A stretch of 64,000 bases of DNA, taken from Acidobacteriota bacterium (GTDB taxonomy: Bacteria > Acidobacteriota > Blastocatellia > Pyrinomonadales > Pyrinomonadaceae). The DNA lies in assembly GCA_019639135.1 (NCBI GenBank), contig JAHBSL010000007.1:1-64000 (forward strand), given 5' to 3'. Each line of letters starts with the position of its first letter. Position 1 is the stretch's first letter. Position numbers and translations under genes: made by a program. The notes beneath the pieces were generated by a model. The model saw nothing but the letters and a program-made list of their open reading frames with translations. It was not told the origin of the DNA and did not search any database. Shown in pieces: positions 1 to 8,347 of this stretch.

Positions 1-14
1 GGCTTCTGACTACT

Positions 15-3000
15 TTATCTCACGAACGCATTCGGCAGCGGCCGATCGCCGGTCGTGCCGAACTGCAGGATGAGCGGCCCTGCCGTTGACCTTAACGCAA
101 ACCAGTTCGAGTTCGACGGCCTAAAGACGGCCGCATCGATCTTGCCGTCGCCGTCGTAGTCGCCCGGTGCCGGAAGGTCGCCGCTCGCTCCCCACGGGAA
201 CGCGAAGAAGCTCGAATCTTCCGAACGCAAAATAAACCACTCGCCAGTCGAAGGTCTGAAGTAGGCGATGTCCGCCTTGCCGTCGCCGGTGTAATCGCCC
301 GGTACTGTCAGATCGGTCGAGGTGCCGAATGCAAACGCACGGTTTGCCCCGTCCGAACTTCTCAAATACCACCATTGTCCTGCTCCCGGCCTAAATACCG
401 CCACGTCTGCCTTTCCGTCGCCATCATAGTCGGCCGGAACCGGCTTATCGCCCGCAGTACCGAACGGCGTCGCCGCAACCTGCCCGTCCGACGAACGCAG
501 CGTGAACCAAGTGTTCGTCGATGGCCTGTAAACCGTCGCGTCCGACTTCCCGTCCCCATCAAAATCCGCCGGCGAAGGCACATCGCCCGCCGCCCCGAAC
601 GGGAACGCAAAGAACGTAGAATCCTCGCTCCTCAGCACGAACCACTCGCCCGACGCCGGCCGCCAGAAAGCCAGATCCGTTTTCCCATCGCCCGTAAAAT
701 CCGCCGGCACGATCGTATCCGCCGCCTCACCAAAAGCAAACGCCCGATTCCCCCCATCCGACGACCTCAAATACCACCACTCCGATCCACTTCCACCCAC
801 CGGCCGAAACACAGAAACATCCGTCTTCCCATCGCCGTCGAAGTCAAACGGCGCGTGAAGGATTTCTGCATTTACCGAAAACAGGTAAGCGTTAATACCG
901 CCGATAACGGGTGACGAATCCGGTCGCAATTCGTCGGGCAATATATCGCCTTCATTCGTAAGCCCATTATCGACAAACGTGTTTATCGAAGATGCATCAG
1001 AACCATCCGTAGCAAAGAAATAGATGATGTGTATACCGTTTTGCAATGCCATTGGCATTGCGTTCGCCGTCAATGTCGTAGCAGTACTGCCCGTGCGTAT
1101 AGCTTTTGTCCATGTTCCGTTGGTCGTATCAACTTGATAATAAATACTTTGCGGTGGCAGAGCACCTGGAGCGTACGTCGACGTTGCCGTTAACGTAAAA
1201 GTTGGGGTTTGGCTTGTGGAAGTATTTCCAGACAACGGTGTCACTGATGTATTTAACGGAGTTACACTCGCCGGGGCTGGCGTGATAGCCGTAACGCTGT
1301 TGCTGCTAAAATTAGACACATAGATTTTATTGGTCACGGGATTTACAACGATATAAGAAGGAAGGTTACCGACCGCGATCGTCGATATCGAATTATTCGT
1401 TGCGTCAATCGCTGTCACGGTACCGCCGCCTGTTCCTCCACATGCGGAGCCGCAGTTGGTGACATAGACTTTATTTGTCGCCTGATTTACAGCTATGTTC
1501 ACCGGAAATGAACCGACCGGAACACTCACAATAGAACTATCTGTACCGTCTATGACTTTTACACTGCCGCTTGGATCGCCATTAACGACATAAATCTTAT
1601 TAGTTAAATGATTCACCGCCAATGCATAGGTATTGGAGCCAGTAGGTAATGTTACGGTTGAGTTGCTCGTTCCGTCGATTATCGTCACGGAACCACTTCC
1701 ATTGTTAGCGACGTAGATTCTATTTGTAGTTGGATTAATCGCAAGGGAACGCGGACTCGTCCCAGTTGCAACAGTACTGGTCGTATTACTCGTTCCGTCT
1801 ATCACCGTCACACTGCCAGAGCCAAAATTGGCAACATAAATCTGATTCGTTACCGGATTGACCGCGATCGCACTGGGTTCAACTCCGACATTCACATTTG
1901 AGGTTGTGTTATTAGAGCCGTCGATTACGGTCACGCTATTACTAAAATAATTAGCGATATACACTTTGTTAGTGACAGGATTAAGAGCAATTGCAAACGG
2001 CCCGGTATTTGTCGCAATCGTCGTCGTTGAGTTGTCGGTCCCGTCGATCACAGTTACGGTGCTGGCTCCCGTACCTGCGCACGACGCACCGCAATTAGCA
2101 ACATAAATTTTGTTCGTTATAGGGTTAACTGCCACAGCTCGCGGATATATTCCTACTGGAATGATCTCAGTTGAGTTATTCGCCCCGTCAATGACTCTTA
2201 CATTGTTGCTACCCGAATTAGCGACATAAATTCTATTTGTAACCGGATTCACAGCTGCGGCAATCGGATTAGTTCCAACGGAGACAGACGCCGTGGAATT
2301 ATATGACCCATCGATTACGGTAACGTTGGCACTATCTCTATTGGAAACATAAATTTTGTTCGTTACTGGATTGATCGCAATATTGGATGGACCTGTCGCA
2401 GCGCTCACACTCGTAACCGAGTTGTTTGTGCCGTCGATTACACTTACAAGATTACTGCTTGTCCCGCCACATGCCGAACCGCATTTAGCGACATAAATCT
2501 TATTCGTCACCGCGTTGACCGCTACTGAGACCGGAAATGTGCCTGTTGCTATGGTTGCCGTGGCATTGCTAGATCCGTTGATGACTGTAATGTTACTGCT
2601 TTGTGAATTAGCAACATAGACTTTATCCGTTATTGGGTTGACCGCAACGGCTACTGGCTGTGAACCGGCAGCAACGGTTGTGATTGAATTATTCGTTCCG
2701 TCAATTACTCTAACGCTGTCGGATCCCTGGTCTGCAACATAAACCTTATTGGTTACTGGATTAACCGCAATGCCCCTCGGATTCGCCAATCCATCAATAG
2801 TCATAGTTGAATTGTTTGCACCGTCGATGACCGTTAAACTGCCGTCGAAATTATTAACGACATAAATTTTATTAGTTACCGGATTGACTGCGACAGTAGA
2901 AGGTCCCATTCCTACGGCAACAGTCGTCATCTGATTCGTTGACCCGTCGATCACCGAAACGCTGTTACTTCCCAAACTACTATTAGTGACGTAGATTTTA

Positions 3001-3446
3001 TTGGTTATTGAGTTAATGGCAATGGCTGTGGGATTTGATCCGACCGCTACCGTATCTGTCAAATTAGTTACTCCATCAACCACGGTTACTGTTCCGCCGT
3101 TATAATTGGCAACATAGATCTTATTCGTCACTGGATTTACCGCCACGGCACTGGGACCTGTGCCGCTCGCCACGGTAGTCGTAGAGTTGTTCGTTCCGTC
3201 GATAACCGAAACATTATTTGCAGACCGATTGGCGACATAGATCTTATTCGTCACCGGGTTCGCCACGAGCGCGACTGGCTCGCCGCCCGTCGCGACATTA
3301 CCGATACTCGTATCCGCTTTCACATTGCCTCCATCGCTCTGAAAGAGTGTGAAAATCAGTAGGAGAAAAACTATTAGTACGATCGAAAACGGACGAGTAA
3401 CTGTGAATGAACAATAGATGTCAACTAAGGTTCTGGAAGGCTTCAT
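15..3446 (-). CDS. Secreted YVTN beta-propeller / FG-GAP repeat protein
   Basis: An 1143-residue exported protein. A hydrophobic segment (about residues 20-37, FSIVLIVFLLLIFTLF) acts as signal peptide or anchor. Residues of about 48-740 hold 16 repeats of about 42 residues with the core AVNPVTNKIYVAN...VTVIDG, the YVTN beta-propeller repeat. Three of them (the 7th, 10th and 15th) carry an extra loop with a cysteine pair (CGSACGGT or CGASCAGT). A Thr/Ser-rich linker and an Ig-like stretch follow. Six C-terminal repeats of the form DFDGDGKTDVSVFRP resemble calcium-binding FG-GAP/VCBS blades. The role is probably at the cell surface in adhesion or as a scaffold; no enzyme motif is visible. The C-terminal third is clearly more GC-rich than the propeller part, which suggests a domain fusion. 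The family call is sure, the function is not. Confidence 0.85.
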   Translation of the reverse strand: MKPSRTLVDIYCSFTVTRPFSIVLIVFLLLIFTLFQSDGGNVKADTSIGNVATGGEPVALVANPVTNKIYVANRSANNVSVIDGTNNSTTTVASGTGPSAVAVNPVTNKIYVANYNGGTVTVVDGVTNLTDTVAVGSNPTAIAINSITNKIYVTNSSLGSNSVSVIDGSTNQMTTVAVGMGPSTVAVNPVTNKIYVVNNFDGSLTVIDGANNSTMTIDGLANPRGIAVNPVTNKVYVADQGSDSVRVIDGTNNSITTVAAGSQPVAVAVNPITDKVYVANSQSSNITVINGSSNATATIATGTFPVSVAVNAVTNKIYVAKCGSACGGTSSNLVSVIDGTNNSVTSVSAATGPSNIAINPVTNKIYVSNRDSANVTVIDGSYNSTASVSVGTNPIAAAVNPVTNRIYVANSGSNNVRVIDGANNSTEIIPVGIYPRAVAVNPITNKIYVANCGASCAGTGASTVTVIDGTDNSTTTIATNTGPFAIALNPVTNKVYIANYFSNSVTVIDGSNNTTSNVNVGVEPSAIAVNPVTNQIYVANFGSGSVTVIDGTSNTTSTVATGTSPRSLAINPTTNRIYVANNGSGSVTIIDGTSNSTVTLPTGSNTYALAVNHLTNKIYVVNGDPSGSVKVIDGTDSSIVSVPVGSFPVNIAVNQATNKVYVTNCGSACGGTGGGTVTAIDATNNSISTIAVGNLPSYIVVNPVTNKIYVSNFSSNSVTAITPAPASVTPLNTSVTPLSGNTSTSQTPTFTLTATSTYAPGALPPQSIYYQVDTTNGTWTKAIRTGSTATTLTANAMPMALQNGIHIIYFFATDGSDASSINTFVDNGLTNEGDILPDELRPDSSPVIGGINAYLFSVNAEILHAPFDFDGDGKTDVSVFRPVGGSGSEWWYLRSSDGGNRAFAFGEAADTIVPADFTGDGKTDLAFWRPASGEWFVLRSEDSTFFAFPFGAAGDVPSPADFDGDGKSDATVYRPSTNTWFTLRSSDGQVAATPFGTAGDKPVPADYDGDGKADVAVFRPGAGQWWYLRSSDGANRAFAFGTSTDLTVPGDYTGDGKADIAYFRPSTGEWFILRSEDSSFFAFPWGASGDLPAPGDYDGDGKIDAAVFRPSNSNWFALRSTAGPLILQFGTTGDRPLPNAFVR

Positions 3447-3796
3447 AAAATAATGGTTTGCCTAAACTCCGCAAAGTATGTACAAGAGGGCTAGTCAGTA
3501 CAAGGAATCCAAATCACGACTTTTGCCAATACATTGTAAGTCCTTCTATAGTAGTGGGCCAAGAACCGCCGTTCCACAATGGCCTGCCGTCACGATGTGC
3601 GGAATCTGATATTTTTCTATTGACCTGTGTGTTGCAGGTGTGATACATTCGTATCAGTGCGAGAGAGATTTGGACAGTTTGGGATCGGTGGCTCGGGGCG
3701 AGGGGTGTTTGCTGTCATTCATCTATTTATGGGCTTGGGGCGGTCGGCAGCGGCTGCGGCTGGCATTTCTGCACCAGCCGGGAATCTCTGCCAAGT

Positions 3797-3868
3797 GTTT
3801 CACGTGTTTCAGTTGTTTCATTTATTTCAGCCGTTTCACTTGTTTCAGTTGTTTCACCTGTTTCAGAA
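3797..3868. repeat. Eight tandem 9-base repeats (GTTTCANNN)
   Basis: Eight consecutive 9-base units read gtttcacgt, gtttcagtt, gtttcattt, atttcagcc, gtttcactt, gtttcagtt, gtttcacct and gtttcagaa. The first six bases are nearly fixed and the last three vary. The period is a multiple of three, so both strands stay open and mimic a Glu-Thr peptide, but there is no start or context for a gene. Confidence 0.85.
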
Positions 3869-3909
3869 ACACTCACTCCCGGCAAAAAATGAAACACCGG
3901 GACTTTCCA

Positions 3910-3968
3910 ATTCCAGATTCCAAATTCCAGACCCCAAGTCAACAGATCTGGAATCTGGAATTTGGAAT
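3910..3968. repeat. Imperfect inverted repeat of TTCCA / TGGAA motifs
   Basis: The left arm (about 3910-3931) contains ATTCCAGATTCCAAATTCCAG. The right arm (3948-3968) contains CTGGAATCTGGAATTTGGAAT, so the arms pair over about 15 bases around a 16-base loop. It looks like one of the dispersed intergenic palindromes of such genomes. Confidence 0.6.
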
Positions 3969-3977
3969 ACAAGAAGG

Positions 3978-4080
3978 CCGGCTAAAGCCGGGACTCAGAA
4001 CTCCGCAGCGTTTCCGCGAACGCGCGATGCCCGCAGAAAAACAGAACACCGCAAAATGCGAAAGTTCCGGTCGAAGCCGG
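3978..4080. repeat. Two copies of a GCCGG-type palindromic element
   Basis: Positions 3978-3991 read CCGGCTAAAGCCGG, a perfect palindrome with a 2-base centre, followed by GACTCAGAAC. Positions 4067-4080 read CCGGTCGAAGCCGG followed by AACTCAACAC. The shared flank after each palindrome (about GACTCA / AACTCA) says these are two copies of one small dispersed element. Confidence 0.55.
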
Positions 4081-4115
4081 AACTCAACACACGCGGATCT
4101 CGCATTCGGCGGTCG

Positions 4116-5153
4116 CTACACGCCGAAGGCTCCGAGGCCGGCGGCGGCGTTTGCCTTGATATCCGGGTGCTCGGCGTTGATGCGAATACATGCGGCCCGG
4201 TGGGCGGGCTTGATCTCGACAAGCTGCGGGACGATCTGTTTGCATTCGGCGATAGCATACGGGCAGCGGGTGTGGAAATGGCAACCCGCCGGCGGATTGA
4301 TCGGCGAGGGCACATCGCCCTGCAGGATGATCCGCTCGCGTTTTGCCTCGACCTCCGGGTCCGGCACGGGCACGGCGGAGATAAGCGCCTGCGTATAGGG
4401 CATCAGCGGGCCGGCGTAGATGTCCTTGCCCGGTGCGAGTTCGACGATCTTGCCGAGATACATCACCGCGACACGGTCCGAAAGGTGGCGGACGGCCCTA
4501 AGGTCGTGCGAGATGAAAAGATAGGTCAGCCCCTTATCGGCCTGGAGCTTCTCCATCAGGTTCATTATCTGCGCCTGGATCGAAACGTCGAGTGCCGAGA
4601 TCGGCTCATCGGCAACGATGAACTCCGGCGCTACTGCGAGCGCCCGGGCAATGCCGATCCGCTGCCGCTGCCCGCCGGAAAACTCGTGCGGATACCGCTT
4701 GATGAACCGCCGGCTGAGGCCGACCGTCTCCATCAGGTCTCCGACCAGCGTGTCCACCTTGGCACCATTTGCCAGACCAAAGGTCTTGATCGGTTCGCCG
4801 ATGATCTGCCCGACGTTCATTCGCGGATTGAGCGAGGCGTACGGGTCCTGAAAGATCATCTGCAAGTGCTTTCGCTGCTCGCGCATCTCGCTCTGCGGCA
4901 GGTGGGCGAGGTCGCGGCCGTTGTAAAAGACCTTTCCGCCGGTCGGCTCGGTCAGCCGAAGGATCGCCTTGCCGAGCGTCGATTTGCCGCAGCCCGATTC
5001 GCCGACGAGCCCGAGCGTTTCGCCCCTTTCGATATCGAGCGAGACGCCATCGACCGCCTTGACGACCTTCGCTTCGCTAAAGAGCCCGCCGCCGAGCCGG
5101 TAGTGGACCTTGAGGTCATCGAGCTGAATAAGATTGTTATTTTCCACTGTCAC
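4116..5153 (-). CDS. oppF: Oligopeptide/dipeptide ABC transporter ATP-binding protein OppF
   Basis: A 345-residue ATPase that drives peptide import together with OppD. It shows Walker [10 protein letters not shown] (about residue 53), the signature [15 protein letters not shown], Walker [13 protein letters not shown] and the H-loop. The C-terminal oligopeptide-transporter extension follows ([19 protein letters not shown]), with Cys residues typical of OppD/OppF proteins. It is the last gene of the opp operon, 39 bases behind oppD. The length and domain order are normal for the family. Confidence 0.95.
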   Translation of the reverse strand: MTVENNNLIQLDDLKVHYRLGGGLFSEAKVVKAVDGVSLDIERGETLGLVGESGCGKSTLGKAILRLTEPTGGKVFYNGRDLAHLPQSEMREQRKHLQMIFQDPYASLNPRMNVGQIIGEPIKTFGLANGAKVDTLVGDLMETVGLSRRFIKRYPHEFSGGQRQRIGIARALAVAPEFIVADEPISALDVSIQAQIMNLMEKLQADKGLTYLFISHDLRAVRHLSDRVAVMYLGKIVELAPGKDIYAGPLMPYTQALISAVPVPDPEVEAKRERIILQGDVPSPINPPAGCHFHTRCPYAIAECKQIVPQLVEIKPAHRAACIRINAEHPDIKANAAAGLGAFGV

Positions 5154-5192
5154 AATATTTACGACTTGATCAGATCGGCTGAACGCGAGCTA

Positions 5193-6209
5193 TCAGGCCA
5201 ATTCCCTTTCCGCCTGCGATTCGGCATAAACCTGATCGGCAAAATGGCAAAGCGAGTGGTGGTCCTCGTTTATCTTCACAAAGGGCGGATACTCTCGCCG
5301 GCATATATCGGCCGCACGGTCGCACCGCTCGGCAAAAGGACAACCCGGCGGCAGGTGAGCGACGTCCGGCGGCAGGCCCGGGATCTGGTAAAGCTCCTTG
5401 CCCTGTTCATGTGCAGGGTCGGGCACGCTCCGCAGAAGCCCCTTGGTGTATGGGTTTGCCGGCGTCGCAAAAAGCTCGCGGGTCGGCGCCTGCTCAAAGA
5501 CCTTTCCGGCATACATCACGATGATCTTGTCCGTCATCCCGGCAACAACGCCGAGGTCGTGTGTGATCAGGATAACGCTGGTGCCCATCCGTGCCTTCAG
5601 GTCCTTGATCAGCTCAAGGATCTGCGCCTGAATGGTCACGTCGAGTGCCGTCGTCGGCTCATCGGCGATGAGCAGCTCGGGGTCGCAGGCGAGTGCCATC
5701 GCGATCATCACCCGCTGACGCATGCCGCCCGAGAACTCGTGCGGATAGCCATCGACGCGATTGGCCGCATCCGGTATGCCGACCGTTTCCAGCATCTTGA
5801 TCGCGTGCTTATATGCCTGCTCTTTCGTATGGCCAAGGTGAAGCTGCGTCACCTCCATAAGCTGCGTCGAGATGCGCAGGAACGGATTGAGCGATGTCAT
5901 CGGATCCTGAAAGATCATTGCGATCCGCTTTCCGCGGATCTTCCGAACATCGTCGATCGAGAGCGACCGGACGTCAATACCATCGAAAATGATGTCGCCC
6001 GCAACGATCTTTCCGGGCGGTTCCGGGATCAGCCGCATCACCGACAGATTCGTCACGGACTTGCCCGAACCCGATTCGCCGACTATCCCGAGCGTCTCGC
6101 CCTTCTTGAGCTCAAAAGTAATGCCGTCAACCGCCTTCACCACACCATCTTCGGTCTGAAAATAAGTGCGAAGGTCATTGACGGAGAGAATTGTACCGTT
6201 GTTCGTCAT
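5193..6209 (-). CDS. oppD: Oligopeptide/dipeptide ABC transporter ATP-binding protein OppD
   Basis: A 338-residue ATPase of the peptide importer. It shows Walker A GESGSGKSV, the Q-loop region MIFQDPMTSLNP, the signature FSGGMRQRVMIAMAL and Walker B LLIADEPTTALD. The C-terminal oligopeptide domain has the PPGCPFAERC cysteine motif. It pairs with OppF as the heterodimeric cytoplasmic ATPase. An 81-base gap containing a small inverted repeat separates it from oppC. Confidence 0.95.
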   Translation of the reverse strand: MTNNGTILSVNDLRTYFQTEDGVVKAVDGITFELKKGETLGIVGESGSGKSVTNLSVMRLIPEPPGKIVAGDIIFDGIDVRSLSIDDVRKIRGKRIAMIFQDPMTSLNPFLRISTQLMEVTQLHLGHTKEQAYKHAIKMLETVGIPDAANRVDGYPHEFSGGMRQRVMIAMALACDPELLIADEPTTALDVTIQAQILELIKDLKARMGTSVILITHDLGVVAGMTDKIIVMYAGKVFEQAPTRELFATPANPYTKGLLRSVPDPAHEQGKELYQIPGLPPDVAHLPPGCPFAERCDRAADICRREYPPFVKINEDHHSLCHFADQVYAESQAERELA

Positions 6210-6219
6210 TCAATTATTT

Positions 6220-6286
6220 TTGCCACAGAGCACACCGAGGTTCTTGAGAATCGGACCACAACTTCTCGGGGCCCTCGGTGGCGAAA
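6220..6286. repeat. Inverted-repeat element of the GCCACAGAG family
   Basis: The gap between oppC and oppD begins TTTTTGCCACAGAGCACACCGAGG and ends CCCTCGGTGGCGAAAAATT. The ends pair as CCGAGG/CCTCGG and GCCAC/GTGGC, so the transcript could fold into a hairpin inside the opp operon. A related element lies at 43690-43769. Confidence 0.6.
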
Positions 6287-6290
6287 AATT

Positions 6291-7418
6291 CTAAAACTTC
6301 CGCGTCTGCGGGTCGAGTGCATCGCGGAGCCCGTCGCCGAGGAAGTTAAGCGAAAAGAGCGTCAGGGCCATCGTTACACCCGGGAAAATAAGCTGCCAGG
6401 GGAAGATCTGGATGTTCTTGATGCCGTCGGCCGCGAGGCTTCCCCAACTCGCGTAAGGTGCCTGCACGCCGAGCCCGAGAAACGAAAGGAACGCTTCGGT
6501 CAACATAACGCTCGGCACCGTCAGCGTCGCATAGACGATCACCGGCCCGAGTGCGTTCGGGACCAAGTGGCGGAAGATGATCGCCGGGGTCGAAACGCCG
6601 GTCGCCTTTGCGGCGAGCACGAATTCCTGATTCTTAAGCGAGAGTATCTGCCCGCGGACGACACGCGCCATCGTCAGCCACGAGACAAGCCCAAGAGCGA
6701 GAAAGAGCAGAAAGATCTGGCTCAGGCCCTGATTCCCTGCCCCGCCAAAGAACGACGAAAGAGCATTGATGAAGTCCGGCGTATTCGGCCCGCCGAATAC
6801 CGAAAGAAGAACGATTACGATCAGGATATACGGGATCGCGTAAATGATATCGACGATCCGCATCATCAAGTTATCGACCCGTCCGCCAATATAACCGGCA
6901 ATGGCTCCCCACGAAACTCCGACAAGAAGCGAGACGATGGTCGAGATAATGCCGACCATCAGCGAGATCCGGCCGCCCTGCAGCACGCGGGCAAGCAGGT
7001 CGCGGCCCTTATCGTCAGTGCCCATCGGGTGCTGAACCGATGGCGGAAAGCTCTGCACCCTTGCACCGCCGTCGATGTCCGAAGGGATGTAGTCCGGCGT
7101 AAAGCCGGTCGTCAGTCGGATGATCGGCGGGCCGATGATGACCGCAACGACCATAACGCCGAGGACGATCATCCCGAAAACGGCAAGCTTGTTCTTTAGC
7201 AGACGCTTCCACGCATCTTTCCAAAGCGAAGCACCGGCGACCAGTTCGCCCGATGAGCGGTCAAGCACACCGGATTCGTCCAGCCGGAGCTTTGGCTCCG
7301 CGCCTGAGAGATCAACCATCGAGGTCGCCCCGCAGAAAGTACAAACCACAAGCCTTTGCGAAGCAGAACCGACGCTCAATGGTGCCGAACATTTTGGACA
7401 GCTAAGTTCTTTGATCAT
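6291..7418 (-). CDS. oppC: Peptide ABC transporter permease OppC with N-terminal zinc ribbon
   Basis: A 375-residue inner-membrane permease. Residues of about 75-375 are a normal OppC/DppC permease: an N-terminal OppC-type segment (WKRLLKNKLAVFGMIVLG), the PMGTDDKGRDLLARVLQG loop, several membrane helices, and the EAA-type cytoplasmic loop. The odd part is residues 1-40, which contain CPKC and CTFC about 20 residues apart (ELSCPKCSAPLSV...VVCTFCGATSMVDL), a zinc-ribbon arrangement not usual for OppC. The start at MIKELSCPKC is supported because the ribbon is in frame and the gene starts 8 bases after oppB ends. What the ribbon binds is unknown. Confidence 0.9.
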   Translation of the reverse strand: MIKELSCPKCSAPLSVGSASQRLVVCTFCGATSMVDLSGAEPKLRLDESGVLDRSSGELVAGASLWKDAWKRLLKNKLAVFGMIVLGVMVVAVIIGPPIIRLTTGFTPDYIPSDIDGGARVQSFPPSVQHPMGTDDKGRDLLARVLQGGRISLMVGIISTIVSLLVGVSWGAIAGYIGGRVDNLMMRIVDIIYAIPYILIVIVLLSVFGGPNTPDFINALSSFFGGAGNQGLSQIFLLFLALGLVSWLTMARVVRGQILSLKNQEFVLAAKATGVSTPAIIFRHLVPNALGPVIVYATLTVPSVMLTEAFLSFLGLGVQAPYASWGSLAADGIKNIQIFPWQLIFPGVTMALTLFSLNFLGDGLRDALDPQTRKF

Positions 7419-7426
7419 AGAAGAGC

Positions 7427-8344
7427 CTATTCGTACCTGATCCTTGGATCCAAAAATCCGTAAGAGATATCGACCACAAGGTTAAAGATCATTATCAGGA
7501 TCGACAAAAATGCGACGATGCCGAGCGTCAGCGGTTCGTCGCGGTTGAGCACCGACTGGATAAAAATATTTCCAAGTCCGGGGATCGCGAACACCTTCTC
7601 CACCACGACCGTTCCGGCAAGCAAATTGGCAAGCGCCGGACCGGTGAAGGAGACCACCGGGACGATGCCGCCGCGAAGCCCGTGCTTTAGCAGAACGGTC
7701 TTTTCGTCAAGCCCCTTTGCTCTCGCAGTGCGGATATAATCCGACCGCATCACCTCAAGCATTCCTGCACGCGTCAGCCGGGCGATGTAAGCCGCATAGA
7801 TAGCCGAAAGCGTAATGACCGGAAGGATCAGGTTTGAAATGCCGCCCCAGCGAGCCGGAGGCAGCCAGAAAAGCCAAAGCGAGAAAACGATTACGAGGAT
7901 CGGCCCCAAAACGAAATTCGGCACCGATAGCCCGAGCATCGCCGTCGCCATCGAGCCGTAGTCGAACGCCGAGTTTTGCCTCAAGGCCGCGATTATGCCT
8001 GCCGTAAGGCCGAAGAAAAGAGCGAGTAAATAAGCGAGCACGCCGACAGTTGCTGAGTAAGGCAAATGGCGAAATATTATCTCGTTGACCGATTGCCCCT
8101 GATACTTGAGCGAATCGCCAAAGTCGCCGCGAACGACGTTGCCCAGCATTATCAAATACTGCTGATAAACGGGCTTATCGAGGCCGTATTTTCGCTTGAT
8201 GTTCTCCTCGATCGCCGGTGGAAGCGACCGCTCGTCCGAGTAGAAATTGCCCGGCGCAAGCCGTATCAATCCCCACGTCAAGGAGACGACGAGCAACGCC
8301 ATCGGGATGATGATTAGAAGCCTTCGGAGAATGAATCCGATCAT
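7427..8344 (-). CDS. oppB: Peptide ABC transporter permease OppB
   Basis: A 305-residue permease with the N-terminal helix MIGFILRRLLIIIPMALLVVSLTWGLIRLAPG typical of OppB/DppB. It has six predicted membrane segments and the binding-protein-dependent transport loop RTARAKGLDEKTVLLKHGLR. It pairs with OppC to form the membrane channel of the importer. It starts 3 bases after oppA ends, so it belongs to the same transcript. Confidence 0.93.
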   Translation of the reverse strand: MIGFILRRLLIIIPMALLVVSLTWGLIRLAPGNFYSDERSLPPAIEENIKRKYGLDKPVYQQYLIMLGNVVRGDFGDSLKYQGQSVNEIIFRHLPYSATVGVLAYLLALFFGLTAGIIAALRQNSAFDYGSMATAMLGLSVPNFVLGPILVIVFSLWLFWLPPARWGGISNLILPVITLSAIYAAYIARLTRAGMLEVMRSDYIRTARAKGLDEKTVLLKHGLRGGIVPVVSFTGPALANLLAGTVVVEKVFAIPGLGNIFIQSVLNRDEPLTLGIVAFLSILIMIFNLVVDISYGFLDPRIRYE

Positions 8345-8347
8345 ATT

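Larger units (their letters stand above)
3447..4115. other. Repeat-rich intergenic region upstream of the YVTN gene
   Basis: This 669-base stretch lies between the stop of oppF and the start of the YVTN protein gene, both on the minus strand, so it should contain the promoter of the YVTN gene. It holds no convincing gene. Instead it contains an eight-copy 9-base tandem repeat, an inverted repeat of TTCCA/TGGAA type, and two copies of a GCCGG...CCGG element. Short open frames here only translate the repeats (for instance a Glu-Thr-rich frame on the minus strand). Confidence 0.7.

Noticed and set aside
375-914. A plus-strand Arg-rich frame of 179 codons
   Set aside because: Its sequence is the complement of the repetitive FG-GAP coding part, giving Arg/Pro-rich nonsense.
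1300-3300. Possible CRISPR-like periodicity at about 126 bases
   Set aside because: The period comes from the 42-residue YVTN protein repeats, with diverged units and no spacer structure.
3727-3972. A minus-strand Glu-Thr-rich frame (ETTETSETAE...)
   Set aside because: It only translates the 9-base tandem repeat and the TTCCA inverted repeat; there is no ribosome binding site and no family.
3627-7199. A plus-strand open frame of 1190 codons
   Set aside because: It lies antisense to oppF, oppD and oppC, which have full family motifs. The frame is open because of GC-rich codon bias and its translation shows no domain.
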